Counted from the first letter of the stretch, positions 43,833 through 53,096 are shown. The stretch is 64,000 nt of DNA from Pararhizobium sp. IMCC3301 (GCF_030758315.1 NZ_CP132336.1:3997001-4061000), one strand, 5' to 3'. Made by a program: numbers and translations. Notes: generated from the letters alone by a model not told the origin.

Positions 43833-44813
43833 ATGCGATTCATAAATCTACTGAAAAAATCAGCTCTCGGGGCATTGGCAATTGCCGTTGTGAGCAGCCC
43901 GGTAACAGCTGCTGAATATCCGACCCGGCCTGTAACACTGATTGTTGGATCCTCGCCCGGATCCGGACCAGATGTGCTCGCCCGGTCCATGTCGGAGGAA
44001 CTGTCGGCAGCGCTGGGTCAGCCCGTGGTGGTCCAAAACCGGCCTGGCGCAGCGGGCAATGTCGCCGCTGAGGCCGTCTCCCGTGGCGAACCCGATGGAT
44101 ACGAAATTTTTATCGGCACCATCAATATGGCGATTGCGACCTGGCTGCCCGCAACGCCACCTTTTGACCCAGCGACTGATTTCGCAGTTGTTGGACGTGT
44201 CGCATCCATCCCCAATGTGGTTGTTGTCTCGCCGGACCTTGGCGTCAAGACGATCGAAGAGTTTATCGATCTGGCAAAATCGAAACCCGGCGAGTTGAAC
44301 TACTCCAGTCCGGGTGTCGGCTCCCTGCAGCATATGGGCACCGATGCAATGGCAAAATTGCACGGCATTGATATTGTGCATGTTCCCTATAAGGGTGGCA
44401 AAGCCTCAACCACGGCGGTTCTGGCCAGTGAAGTTGAAATGTTCATGGCGGGCATGCCGCCGGCACTTCCCCAGATCAAGGCAGGCGCATTGGTCGCCCT
44501 GGCGGTCAGCAGCGCCGAGGAGTTTCCACTGCTGCCAGGGGTGCCGACGCTGGCGGCAACGGTCATGCCGGGCTATTCCGCAGAAGCCTGGTACGGGCTC
44601 TTTATGGCCAAGGGTACCCCCACTGAGATCGTGGAAGCGGTCAATGCGGCCGCAAACAAAGCGCTGGCAGCCCCTGCCGTTGCCGAACGTTTCGCAAATG
44701 CAGGTGCCGTCGTACAGACCAGCACACCCGCAGATTTTGCGGCGTTCGTCGCAACAGAATCTGCACGGTGGAAGAAAAATCTTGAAGAACTGGAACTGGC
44801 CGGCACGCGCTAG
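43833..44813 (+). CDS. tctC: Tripartite tricarboxylate transporter substrate-binding protein TctC (Bug family)
   Basis: The 326-residue protein has a signal peptide (SALGALAIAVVSSPVTAAEY, cleavage near residue 28). The Bug-family body starts YPTRPVTLIVGSSPGSGPDV with GQPVVVQNRPGAAGNVAAE (ligand loop), and has LNYSSPGVGSLQHM and VPYKGGKASTTAVL, where loops hold the ligand carboxylate through main-chain contacts and water. The ATG follows GGAGGAAG. It captures the ligand in the periplasm for TctA/TctB. A 9-bp hairpin after the gene marks the end of the operon. Confidence 0.95.
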   Translation: MRFINLLKKSALGALAIAVVSSPVTAAEYPTRPVTLIVGSSPGSGPDVLARSMSEELSAALGQPVVVQNRPGAAGNVAAEAVSRGEPDGYEIFIGTINMAIATWLPATPPFDPATDFAVVGRVASIPNVVVVSPDLGVKTIEEFIDLAKSKPGELNYSSPGVGSLQHMGTDAMAKLHGIDIVHVPYKGGKASTTAVLASEVEMFMAGMPPALPQIKAGALVALAVSSAEEFPLLPGVPTLAATVMPGYSAEAWYGLFMAKGTPTEIVEAVNAAANKALAAPAVAERFANAGAVVQTSTPADFAAFVATESARWKKNLEELELAGTR

Positions 44814-44824
44814 AAGACAATCTG

Positions 44825-44847
44825 CCGGGAAGGTTCTGCCTTCCCGG
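44825..44847 (+). terminator. Terminator hairpin after tctC
   Basis: CCGGGAAGG (44825-44833) and CCTTCCCGG (44839-44847) make a 9-bp perfect stem with a TTCTG loop, 11 bases after the tctC stop codon, followed by TGGTTTG. It probably ends the tct-sulfatase operon. Confidence 0.7.
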
Positions 44848-44924
44848 TGGTTTGCAATCACAACCCGGATCAAGAACTGAGCAGCCATGCGCAACAAAGT
44901 GGTTTTTATCTGGATGTGTGGCCC

Positions 44925-45650
44925 ATGGCTTTCGGTCTGATCGAAATTCCCCTGTTGCCCGAGGTCCGGGAAACATTCGCGGGCACCAGCTGGTTGCTGG
45001 AATCGCTGGACCCGGACAGGCCCCACCAGTTAAGCCAGTCCGTGTCCTGGCACGGTCGGTTGATGGTGCTGGCATGGAGCGTATTATTTCCGGCCGGGAT
45101 TATTGCCGCGCGGTTTTTCAAAATAACGCCGCGTCAGACCTGGCCAGATGAACTCGACAATAAAACCTGGTGGTATCTTCATCTCACGCTGCAATATCTG
45201 GGCGGCACAGCCATGCTGGCAGGTTTTTTGATGATCTGGCTTGGATCAGGTGGTAACCCGGCGGCCCCCTATCATCGCATGTTTGGTTACGGGGTCATCA
45301 CATTTGGCCTGCTGCAATTTGTGGCGGGCTGGTTGCGTGGCACCAAGGGCGGACCAACAGATCCCGGTCCCGATGGCTCCATTTCAGGCGACCATTATGA
45401 TATGACACCCAGACGGCGCATTTTCGAGACCTGCCACAAACTGGTTGGATATGGCGTCTTGTTGGTTGCGTCTGCAACTCTATGGAGTGGTCTGCTGACG
45501 GTGAATGCACCCAATTGGATGTGGGGCGTTCTTGCGGTGTGGTGGAGCGTGTTGATCGCCGTGTTTGTCATCCTGCAAAGACGCGGTTATGCGGTCGAAA
45601 CATATCAGGCCATTTGGGGACCGCGCGAGGGGCGCAATATTACCCGGTAG
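44925..45650 (+). CDS. Cytochrome b561-domain membrane protein
   Basis: The 241-residue product has four or five membrane helices with histidines placed as heme ligands: SVSWHGRLMVLAWSVLFPAG, WYLHLTLQYLGGTAM, APYHRMFGYGVITFGLLQFV and ETCHKLVGYGVLLVA. This is the pattern of the eukaryote-like b561 domain, which moves electrons across a membrane. A GTG at 44847 opens a longer frame but lies inside the tctC terminator, so the ATG at 44925 is preferred; its ribosome-binding site is weak. The electron donor and acceptor are unknown. Confidence 0.8.
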   Translation: MAFGLIEIPLLPEVRETFAGTSWLLESLDPDRPHQLSQSVSWHGRLMVLAWSVLFPAGIIAARFFKITPRQTWPDELDNKTWWYLHLTLQYLGGTAMLAGFLMIWLGSGGNPAAPYHRMFGYGVITFGLLQFVAGWLRGTKGGPTDPGPDGSISGDHYDMTPRRRIFETCHKLVGYGVLLVASATLWSGLLTVNAPNWMWGVLAVWWSVLIAVFVILQRRGYAVETYQAIWGPREGRNITR

Positions 45651-45717
45651 CAGACAGGATGCGATCCGGTGGCATCCGGAAGTGACCTGTTCCGGCGAAA
45701 GCTGAATTTCCGAACCG

Positions 45718-46272
45718 TCAGATATCCCGCTCGCCCAGCGCGTCCCGGATTGCGTCCAGATGGGACCGCGAGCCCGGATTTTGCGGGCTGATCTTGAGGA
45801 CCTGTTCATAGGCACGGGCCGCCTCACGCAGTCTGTTGCCCTGAATATGCACCAGCCCGCGCCCGGCAATGGCACCGAAATGACGTGGCTCGCGTTTCAG
45901 GGTTTCAGCGATATCGGCAAGGGATTCCGGCCAATTGCGCAGCAGATAATACACCGTGGCGCGCTTGTTCCAGCCTTCCGCATAGTCGGGGGCAAGAGCG
46001 ATCATCTGGTCAAAAATATTTAGCGCCAGCAGCAGGTCAGCCCGGTTCATCGCTTGCATACCGGCTTGCATCAGGCCCTGCAATTCTGAGCTCGGAGCAG
46101 TTTGCCATATGTCCCAGATCTGCTGTTCTATCAAGGCAGCCTGTTTTGCGGTTGCGGCTTGTTGCAACTCGTCAAACAACCCGGGCAGACGCAGATCGCT
46201 TTGATCGGCAGAACCGCCGGCAGGCAGCAGCGCCATAAAAATCAGCAACAAAAGGCTTCGAGCAAGTGCCAT
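45718..46272 (-). CDS. Tetratricopeptide-repeat periplasmic protein
   Basis: This 184-residue protein starts with a signal peptide (SLLLLIFMALLPAGGSADQS). Two or three TPR-like helix pairs follow: ALNIFDQMIALAPDYAEGWN then KRATVYYLLRNWPESLADI, and HFGAIAGRGLVHIQGNRLRE then AARAYEQVLKISPQNPG. Such proteins act as protein-binding scaffolds; the partner is unknown. It is convergent with the b561 gene and lies downstream of the homospermidine synthase gene's end-to-start region on the other side. Confidence 0.85.
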   Translation of the reverse strand: MALARSLLLLIFMALLPAGGSADQSDLRLPGLFDELQQAATAKQAALIEQQIWDIWQTAPSSELQGLMQAGMQAMNRADLLLALNIFDQMIALAPDYAEGWNKRATVYYLLRNWPESLADIAETLKREPRHFGAIAGRGLVHIQGNRLREAARAYEQVLKISPQNPGSRSHLDAIRDALGERDI

Positions 46273-46346
46273 GGTCCAAAATACGGCGAAGCGACCGGCT
46301 TTGGCAAGAGACTGTTGCGGGCGCGGATACTCCCGAATGGTATCTT

Positions 46347-47777
46347 TTAATTAGCCGGTTGACGCCATGGCATGCCGATTTTTCGGGGATCAGCCTGGAC
46401 TTCCTGCCCGGAACTCAAAGGGTGCCGGTCAAACAGGCTTTTGCCATCGGCAAACGGGTCTGCGACCGTGTGGGTATGGACATGACCCAGATAGGGTTCG
46501 GCGATCCGCAGAATAAAATCCGTATCCAGATCTTCCGGCTCGAGCAAGCCTTCCTGGGGGTAGGCCATGACATACAGAATGGATGAAATCAGTCCGGCGA
46601 TGACCTGAAGGCTTGTCGCATTGGTGGTCTTGTAGGCGCTGGCGATTTCTGCAGAAACCTCCGAGCCGTACCACACCACTTCCCTGGTCGTACTGCGAAA
46701 GGCCATCACGCCAAGGGAGTCAATGCCCTGATCGATCTCTTCCAGCATAACCCGCACCGGGCCGTCCGGGTGCCAGTCGTTCCGCGAGGCATTGATGATC
46801 GTGTCCAGCGCCGCCGGACAGGGCTGGTAGCAAAAATAGGATGTGGGTTGATAAATCCGCTTGCCGCCATCATGCAGCGAAAAATAATTGGCAATCGTGA
46901 AGGCCTCCACATGGGGAATAATCATGCCGCTAAAAACCCCGAAAGTTGGGGAATAGCCCAATGAGTGATAATGCGCAGAGCGGGTACCGACCTCCAGATA
47001 GCGCACACCTTCTGCCTCAAAAACAAAGGGCGAAATCGACTCACGCACGGTTTCATGGGTTCCGAAGGGGACACAGATTTTCTCCGATGCTTCTTCAAGC
47101 AACCCGTAGATCGACCAGGTGTTCAACGCCATCTTTTCACATGGCGGGCTAAGCGCGCGCTGACTGTCCATTTCGGTGATAATCAGGGATGTAATGCCAA
47201 GTTGCTGCGCCAGCTTAGCCCAGTCGCTCCGGGAGCGGGGCGGCGTGAAGGCGGCACCCAGCTCATCCTGGGCGAGCATGCTGACGAGGCGTTTGGCAAA
47301 ATGACTGACAATGCCCGGATTTGCGCCATGACAGGTGATAGCAGTCGGTCCGCCGGCAAACCTTTTTTTGGCCAGCTGGATGTCGCGGAACCGGCCAGCA
47401 TTGTTGATCATGCCATCTGTACCGACCTGATCCGCCCAGATTTCAAAGCTGGTATCGACATAGAGAATGGACCGGCGCTGGCAATACTCGATCAGCGCCT
47501 TGCTGCAGATATTGACAGAAGCATTGACCAGAATCCCCGGTCCCTCTTTGAAGAAACCATCAAGGACTTCATCAAGATTCTGCTCTGTAATCCGGTTTTC
47601 AACGAATGAAACCCCGTGATCCTGATGCATGGCGGCCCGGTCAAAGCCATCTGACACGACGAAGAATTTCTTTGCGTCCAGATCGATATGCTCGAAAATA
47701 ATGTCCAGTCCGGCATTGCCAATGGAGCCGAAACCCAAAAGTACAAAAGTACCGTCAAAGATTTGTTTTTGCGACAT
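46347..47777 (-). CDS. hss: Homospermidine synthase
   Basis: This 476-residue NAD-dependent enzyme makes homospermidine from putrescine (or putrescine and spermidine), the main polyamine of many alphaproteobacteria. It has a Rossmann opening (GTFVLLGFGSIGNAGLDIIF) of the saccharopine-dehydrogenase-like fold. ITCHGANPGIVSHFAKRLV and TEMDSQRALSP follow, then EVGTRSAHYHSLGYSPTFGV and YQPTSYFCYQPCPAALDT. The length fits known bacterial enzymes. The ATG at 47777 is preferred to the TTG at 47789. It is a single-gene unit. Confidence 0.93.
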   Translation of the reverse strand: MSQKQIFDGTFVLLGFGSIGNAGLDIIFEHIDLDAKKFFVVSDGFDRAAMHQDHGVSFVENRITEQNLDEVLDGFFKEGPGILVNASVNICSKALIEYCQRRSILYVDTSFEIWADQVGTDGMINNAGRFRDIQLAKKRFAGGPTAITCHGANPGIVSHFAKRLVSMLAQDELGAAFTPPRSRSDWAKLAQQLGITSLIITEMDSQRALSPPCEKMALNTWSIYGLLEEASEKICVPFGTHETVRESISPFVFEAEGVRYLEVGTRSAHYHSLGYSPTFGVFSGMIIPHVEAFTIANYFSLHDGGKRIYQPTSYFCYQPCPAALDTIINASRNDWHPDGPVRVMLEEIDQGIDSLGVMAFRSTTREVVWYGSEVSAEIASAYKTTNATSLQVIAGLISSILYVMAYPQEGLLEPEDLDTDFILRIAEPYLGHVHTHTVADPFADGKSLFDRHPLSSGQEVQADPRKIGMPWRQPAN

Positions 47778-47921
47778 AGAAACTTTCAAGCGGGAATGAC
47801 AATGGGAGGTTCGTCAATGCAACCTAACAGGAATTCTGGCTCTGAAGTTCAAACAACAACTGCTTCGGTTTGCTGCGCCTGTGATGTGTCCAATGCAGCA
47901 TCGCCGCACTGGTGCTCTGGT

Positions 47922-48584
47922 TTACCCCAGGGCTGGAAGACCATCCAGTGTGGCCAGCACTGCGGACGGGCTTAAGTCCCGATATTCGTCTTGCTGGCCA
48001 GTGCGGTTGACCCACACTGTACGGAAACCGAAGGCTGTTGCGCCGGCGACATCCCACCGGTTTGAGGATTGAAACGAGATGGCTTGCGGAAAGACGCGAA
48101 AGGACGTGGTCGCCATTTCGTAGACCGGCTCGGCGGTTTTGTAGGTCTGCAACTCGTCGACGGACAGAACCGCATCCAGCAATGTATCGATCTTGGCTGA
48201 GCGCACGGCACTGTCGAGCATTGCAGGAGAGCCATTGGACAGGATGGCGGTCCGTGCACCATGCTCTTTCAGCGCCCGCAGCACGGCAGGGACTTCCGGA
48301 TAGCAATCGAGTTCCCGGTAGGCATCCAGAAGAGCAGCGCGATATTTGGGATCGGCGCTGGGAACGCAGGCAAAAGCGTGGTCAAGCGCCTGTTCTGTCA
48401 GCGCCCAGAAATCCTGGTAGCGGCCCATCAATGCGCGCACCCAGGAATATTCCAGTTGCTTCGCGCGCCAGATCTCGGACAGGCGCGCACCATCAGGCCC
48501 GATCGTGTCAGCATGTTTGCGCACGGCGGCATGAACATCAAAAAGTGTTCCATAGGCGTCGAACACATAGACAGCGTAAGGCAT
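47922..48584 (-). CDS. Haloacid dehalogenase type II-like hydrolase
   Basis: The 220-residue HAD hydrolase starts VYVFDAYGTLFDVHAAV, with the nucleophile Asp and the (S)-2-haloacid dehalogenase-type spacing. WRAKQLEYSW holds the Arg used for halide binding, ILSNGSPAML is motif II, LQTYKTAEPVYEM carries the Lys of motif III, and SFQSSNRWDVAGATAFGFRT is motif IV. The canonical SSNGWD-type segment has Arg for Gly here. It would turn 2-haloacids into 2-hydroxyacids, although many such homologues have other phosphatase or dehalogenase roles. Confidence 0.85.
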   Translation of the reverse strand: MPYAVYVFDAYGTLFDVHAAVRKHADTIGPDGARLSEIWRAKQLEYSWVRALMGRYQDFWALTEQALDHAFACVPSADPKYRAALLDAYRELDCYPEVPAVLRALKEHGARTAILSNGSPAMLDSAVRSAKIDTLLDAVLSVDELQTYKTAEPVYEMATTSFRVFPQAISFQSSNRWDVAGATAFGFRTVWVNRTGQQDEYRDLSPSAVLATLDGLPALG

Positions 48585-48808
48585 GTTAACTCATCTGGTG
48601 AGAAGGATGGGATCCGTGTAGGGTGCCAGCTTAACGCAACTTCGGCAGATTGAAAGAGCCGTTGCCAAAAAGCCTTGTGCCGCTGTCCCGTGCCGGCATC
48701 AATTCAGGCCGCTCAACCGGAAAACAGCGATATTGGCCGGAGTTGACGCCATACATTTGCAGTGCGTACAAGGCCCATCCGACCTGTCGAGCGGATCAGG
48801 AGTGTCAG

Positions 48809-50719
48809 TTGAGCGACAAGAAAAGAACGGATTATCCGGACGATGGTGTGCCGGAAGACGCTTTGTCGCCGGGTGCGCTCTCGCCCCGGTCAGCCAAAGG
48901 GCGGGCGGAACGGCAAGCAGGGCAGGCAGCACGGCCGGAAAATGATCTGGATGCGCCATCTTCGGGCCGCGCAGCTGACCATATTCGGTCCGCGCCAGCC
49001 AAAAGGCGCTCTAATTGGGGGGGCTGGCTAGTCAGCTTTTTTGTTGCAGCAGGACTGGGCGCAGCGGGCGTTCTTGCATTTCAGCAATGGGGCCCGAAAC
49101 CCGCGCGTGAAACCGCTGAAGCCTGTCTTGACCGCACTTTGCCAGACCTGATCGACACCGAAAGCCAGCAACTTCAGGTTATTCTGGTACCCCTGTTCAA
49201 CGATGTGGACGATGTCCAGCGTTTGCTGGTCAGATCGGCCCTTGAGGATTTTCAGGGAACAGATCAACCGTTGATGCAACTGCAGATGCTGGACTGCTCA
49301 ATCGCGCCCGACAACACTGGCATGCTGCAACAACTGGCAAAGACCCGAGCGCTGAGCCGGGATATTTTACGCAGAACTGGCGCGGATGTGCTGGTCTGGG
49401 GCGAAGTTTCTCCCGATGTGCAACGGCTGGACTTGTTGACAACCTATCCCGTAGGAGTGGACCGCGGCCTGTTTGATATCGATGCGATTTCGCTGCCTGC
49501 AGATTTTGACGCGGATTATGCTGGTCTGCTGGCGGCAAAAGTCTGGCTCTCCTCCGATGTTACAGCGAGCCTCGATACAGAGCTGATTGCAGCGGGCATG
49601 CAGAACACAGTGGATCTGCTTTCGCCAATGTCCGAAAATGCCGCAACGTCCTGGTCGGAGCAACAACAGGGAACCCTTTATCACTCAATTGCCGGTGCGG
49701 GTTTTCTGCTTGGTTTACAGGCAAATGATCCCCAGCGCATGGAGAGCGCACTCGGTAATTTCCGCAAAGCAAGCGAAACCTTCGGCCGCTACAACCTTTC
49801 TGATGATTGGGTGCGGGTCCAGAATGACATGGGTGTCGCACGGTCCACATTCGGAAAGCTGACCAACCGGTTTCAGGAAATCGGTTTGGCCATAGATGCA
49901 TTCCGGGCAGCGCTTTCAGAAACGCCGCGCAGCCGGTACCCCGAAAAATGGTCGATGATTCAGAGCAATCTCGCCGAAGCTTTGAACGCATTGGGCGCAC
50001 GGCAATCTGATTCGCAATTGCTGGCGGATTCTGTCACGGCCTATCGGGAAGTTCTGAAAGAGCAGGCCCCGGAGCGCTTTCCCCAACAATGGGCCGCGGT
50101 ACAGCATAATCTGGGCGCAGCCCTCCAGTCGCTGGGGCAAAGAGACAATGATCCTGCCATTTTGCAGGCATCCGCTGTGGCCTATCACGCCGCACTGGAA
50201 GTGCGCACGGCCGAAGATCAGCCGAATGCCTTTGCTGTGACGCAGATCAATCTTGGTGCGACGCTGATGGCACTGGGCACGCGGCAGCGCAGCGTTGAAA
50301 CATTGCGCGAAGCCGCTGCTGCATTCAGCGCGGCGCTCAGCCAGTTGGAGCGGGATACGTCTCCCGTTGAATGGGGAACTGCCCAGCACAGTCTGGGTAA
50401 TGTGCTGGTCGCTATCGGAGAACAGGAAGAGGGCACTGAGTCTTTGAAATTGGCACTCACTGCATTCCGCTCGGCGCTCGATGAATTCGACAGGGCAAAA
50501 GACCCCACGCGCTGGGCAGTAACCCAGAATAATCTTGGTAATGTCCTGCATATGCTGGGGGACCGGGAACAGGACGCTGCGGCTCTGACCGAGGCTGTTG
50601 TGGCCTATGAGGCAGCGCTCGGAGTGTTGTCTGAATCTGCTCCGGCCTATGCAGAAAGCGTCGTTCAGAGTCTGGCCCGTGTCCAGGCATTGCAGCAGAG
50701 TATCAGCAAGGCAGAATAG
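48809..50719 (+). CDS. TPR-repeat protein with one membrane helix
   Basis: The 636-residue protein has a short charged cytoplasmic part (residues 1-70), one membrane helix (WLVSFFVAAGLGAAGVLAFQ, about 75-95) and a long exported region. The middle part (about 110-300) includes RTGADVLVWGEVSPDVQRLD, reminiscent of domains in other TPR and caspase-associated proteins. The second half holds at least six TPR-like repeats of about 45 residues, with recurring motifs such as WAAVQHNLGAALQSLGQRDN, FAVTQINLGATLMALGTRQR and WAVTQNNLGNVLHMLGDREQ. TTG at 48809 with AGGAG six bases upstream is the chosen start; the frame opens at 48650. The partner is unknown. Confidence 0.8.
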   Translation: MSDKKRTDYPDDGVPEDALSPGALSPRSAKGRAERQAGQAARPENDLDAPSSGRAADHIRSAPAKRRSNWGGWLVSFFVAAGLGAAGVLAFQQWGPKPARETAEACLDRTLPDLIDTESQQLQVILVPLFNDVDDVQRLLVRSALEDFQGTDQPLMQLQMLDCSIAPDNTGMLQQLAKTRALSRDILRRTGADVLVWGEVSPDVQRLDLLTTYPVGVDRGLFDIDAISLPADFDADYAGLLAAKVWLSSDVTASLDTELIAAGMQNTVDLLSPMSENAATSWSEQQQGTLYHSIAGAGFLLGLQANDPQRMESALGNFRKASETFGRYNLSDDWVRVQNDMGVARSTFGKLTNRFQEIGLAIDAFRAALSETPRSRYPEKWSMIQSNLAEALNALGARQSDSQLLADSVTAYREVLKEQAPERFPQQWAAVQHNLGAALQSLGQRDNDPAILQASAVAYHAALEVRTAEDQPNAFAVTQINLGATLMALGTRQRSVETLREAAAAFSAALSQLERDTSPVEWGTAQHSLGNVLVAIGEQEEGTESLKLALTAFRSALDEFDRAKDPTRWAVTQNNLGNVLHMLGDREQDAAALTEAVVAYEAALGVLSESAPAYAESVVQSLARVQALQQSISKAE

Positions 50720-50755
50720 TCTCGCCCGGCAATACGTCCATCCTTCGGAGAACAT

Positions 50756-51610
50756 ATGGCAAACTGGTCGCAAACTTGGACATGGCTGGACGGAGAATGG
50801 CTAGACGGGAACCCGCCGATTCTGGGCCCGCGCAGCCACGCCATGTGGCTTGGATCATCAGTGTTTGATGGCGCGCGTGCTTTCGAGGGGGTCATGCCCG
50901 ATCTGGAGTTGCATTGCCAGCGGGTCAATAATTCTGCCGCAGTCCTTGGTCTGGCCCCAACCATGAAGAGCGGGGAAATCGCTGACTTGTGCCATGAGGG
51001 CCTTGCCCGCTTTGGCAAAAATGCAGAGCTTTATGTACGGCCGATGTACTGGGCGGAGGAGGGTGGCTTCATGTCGGTGCCCCCTGCGGCGCACAGCACC
51101 CGGTTTGCCCTGTGTCTGTATGAGACGCCGATGCCGCCACCCAACGGCTTCACTGCCACGGTCACCGAATTTCAGCGCCCAACTCTCAATTCCATGCCGG
51201 TGAATGCAAAGGCGGGCTGTCTGTACCCGAATAATGGCCGCATGTTGCGCGAAGCCGAGGCCAGGGGATTTCAAAATGCACTGTGTTGCGACATGCTTGG
51301 CAATGTTGCCGAATTTGCCACAGCCAATGCATTTCTGGTGAAAGACGGAAAAGTCGCAACGCCGGTGCCAAACGGCACATTCCTCAACGGTGTCACGCGT
51401 CAGCGTATCATCGGCTTGTTGCGCGGGGCCGGACTGGACGTGTTTGAAACCACATTGTCCTATGATGATTTCCGTCATGCCGATGAGATTTTTTCGACCG
51501 GAAATTACTCCAAAGTCATGCCGGTAACACGGTTTGAAGATCGCGAGTTTCAACCAGGACCGGTCTCGGCACGCGCGCGCCAACTGTATTGGGAATTCGC
51601 GCACTCATAG
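50756..51610 (+). CDS. Branched-chain aminotransferase-like class IV PLP enzyme
   Basis: This 284-residue fold-type IV enzyme has the N-terminal SSVFDGARAFEGV segment. The PLP lysine is in MPVNAKAGCLYPNN (about residue 150), with the cofactor Glu in NVAEFATANAFLVKD (about 185) and PNGTFLNGVTRQRIIGLLR for phosphate binding. It would transaminate branched-chain 2-oxo acids, or act as a D-amino-acid or aminodeoxychorismate-type enzyme; the FEGV and NAKAG context favours the IlvE-like group. CGGAG precedes the ATG. A 12-bp-stem terminator follows. Confidence 0.88.
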   Translation: MANWSQTWTWLDGEWLDGNPPILGPRSHAMWLGSSVFDGARAFEGVMPDLELHCQRVNNSAAVLGLAPTMKSGEIADLCHEGLARFGKNAELYVRPMYWAEEGGFMSVPPAAHSTRFALCLYETPMPPPNGFTATVTEFQRPTLNSMPVNAKAGCLYPNNGRMLREAEARGFQNALCCDMLGNVAEFATANAFLVKDGKVATPVPNGTFLNGVTRQRIIGLLRGAGLDVFETTLSYDDFRHADEIFSTGNYSKVMPVTRFEDREFQPGPVSARARQLYWEFAHS

Positions 51611-51618
51611 AAATTAGC

Positions 51619-51651
51619 GACAAAGGCCGGACCGTGGGCCCGGCCTTTGTC
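51619..51651. terminator. Bidirectional terminator between two convergent genes
   Basis: GACAAAGGCCGG (51619-51630) and CCGGCCTTTGTC (51640-51651) form a 12-bp perfect stem with a 9-base loop, exactly in the 48-base gap between the convergent aminotransferase and BA14K genes. A/T-rich stem ends allow it to work in both directions. Confidence 0.8.
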
Positions 51652-51658
51652 AGTTCAA

Positions 51659-52069
51659 TCAACTATATGGCGAATTACACCGTTTGCGTGCGCCGTGATA
51701 CGGCTGGAACGTGTCGCTATAGACGTCATAGCTCCGGTAACGGTTCTGACACCATCTCACATGGGCTGAGGAACCGCGATTGCGGTAATGCCGCGGAGCA
51801 GTGTACCGGGGCGCGACCCAAATATGGCGGTAACCGCGGTGGTAATATCTGCGGTCGCCATGTCGGTGGACCCGGCTGGGGTAGCGGCGATATTGATCAT
51901 AGTGGCTTGCCGAGTACCCGCCACTACTGAAACCGAAGGTAAAACTGGCACCACTGTTGGAGCGGTATCGTGAGCTGTGTGCGTCTGCAACCGTCGAATA
52001 GGTCGCGATCATGAAGACCGCCACCATAAGGCTGCTGAAGGTTGAGATAAAAGAGTGTTTACGTTTCAT
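51659..52069 (-). CDS. BA14K family exported protein
   Basis: The 136-residue protein has a signal peptide (FISTFSSLMVAVFMIATYST, then VADAHS) and a mature part rich in Tyr, Arg and His. The C-terminal BA14K domain is VRWCQNRYRSYDVYSDTFQP then YHGARKRCNSPYS, with its two Cys residues. BA14K is a lectin-like immunoreactive protein first described in Brucella; homologues are common in Hyphomicrobiales envelopes. The ATG at 52069 has GGGAGAA upstream and is preferred to the frame opening at 52162. Confidence 0.85.
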   Translation of the reverse strand: MKRKHSFISTFSSLMVAVFMIATYSTVADAHSSRYRSNSGASFTFGFSSGGYSASHYDQYRRYPSRVHRHGDRRYYHRGYRHIWVAPRYTAPRHYRNRGSSAHVRWCQNRYRSYDVYSDTFQPYHGARKRCNSPYS

Positions 52070-52172
52070 CCGAAATTCTCCCGAACTGAATTCAGGCACC
52101 CGGATGAAAGTTAACACTTTTTCTACGCTTGTGTAAAACGCAATTTCGGGTGGAGTGACCACAGTTTTGTGA

Positions 52173-53096
52173 TCATGAATCCGGGCCGGTTTTGGGCAGC
52201 GGCGGCAGCGATTTCAGATAGGCTGCAATTGCCTCTCTGTCTTGCGTGGTTAACTGCGCGGTATTTTCCACTACAGCGACCATGGATCCGCCGAGGCTGT
52301 CAAAATCCGGGGTGAAGCCGGTTTCCAGCGCATAGGCGATATCTTCTTGCGACCAGTTGCCGATACCGTCCGGATGGGGCGTAATATTTGGAATGAAGCC
52401 CTTGCCGTCCGGATTGGGTGCTCCGGCCATAGCTCTTGCGGTGTCAGAGGCACCCAGATGATTGCGTGGCGTGTGGCATTGTGCACAATGCCCAAGGGTG
52501 TTGACCAGATAAGCCCCGCGATTGATTTGGGGCGTTTGCGAAGGATCGTCCTCGAAGGCGGACTGATCCATGAACAGCATCTTCCACAGGCCCAGTCCGC
52601 GCCGCATATTGAAGGGAAAACCGACTTCACTTGCAGGCGCTGCATCGGCGACCGGCGGCAGCGTATCCATATAGGCTTTCAGATCCAGAATATCGGTGAT
52701 TTTAGCCTGTCTGTAGGACGTATAGGGAAACGCCGGATAATAATGTGCACCCTCAGGACTGACACCTCTGGTGACCGCATTGACGAAATCAAGCGCACTC
52801 CACGACCCGATGCCGGCTTTCGGATCGGGCGAGATATTGGACGCGATAAAAGTCCCGAACTGCGTTTCAAAACGGCGTCCGCCACCAAGGATCAGCCTGT
52901 CATCACCCTTGGCCTTTTCCGCGGCATGACAGGAAGAGCAGCCGCCAGCGGCAAATATATAGGCACCTTGCTCTGGATCGGGCGTATGGGCAGGCAGTTG
53001 ATCAGCGGATAATTGCTGCGGCATTGTCAGATACCAGAATGCACCAAAGCCAAGAAGACCCAGCACGAGTCCGATTTTAATCAGATGCCGCAGCAT
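52173..53096 (-). CDS. Diheme cytochrome c, membrane-anchored
   Basis: This 307-residue protein has an N-terminal membrane anchor (IGLVLGLLGFGAFWYLTM) and two CxxCH heme sites, GGCSSCHAAEK (about residue 55) and LGHCAQCHTPRNH (about residue 205), each in its own cytochrome c fold. Met ligand regions such as FPNITPHPDG-like and ISPDPKAG segments are visible. It resembles the cytochrome subunits of membrane dehydrogenases (gluconate or alcohol dehydrogenase), but no dehydrogenase gene is next to it. It lies 18 bases downstream of the cytochrome c' gene on the same strand, so the two are likely one operon. Confidence 0.9.
   Translation of the reverse strand: MLRHLIKIGLVLGLLGFGAFWYLTMPQQLSADQLPAHTPDPEQGAYIFAAGGCSSCHAAEKAKGDDRLILGGGRRFETQFGTFIASNISPDPKAGIGSWSALDFVNAVTRGVSPEGAHYYPAFPYTSYRQAKITDILDLKAYMDTLPPVADAAPASEVGFPFNMRRGLGLWKMLFMDQSAFEDDPSQTPQINRGAYLVNTLGHCAQCHTPRNHLGASDTARAMAGAPNPDGKGFIPNITPHPDGIGNWSQEDIAYALETGFTPDFDSLGGSMVAVVENTAQLTTQDREAIAAYLKSLPPLPKTGPDS

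Noticed and set aside
44847-44924. GTG start for the cytochrome b561-like protein
   Set aside because: The GTG falls in the tctC terminator stem and has no ribosome-binding site.
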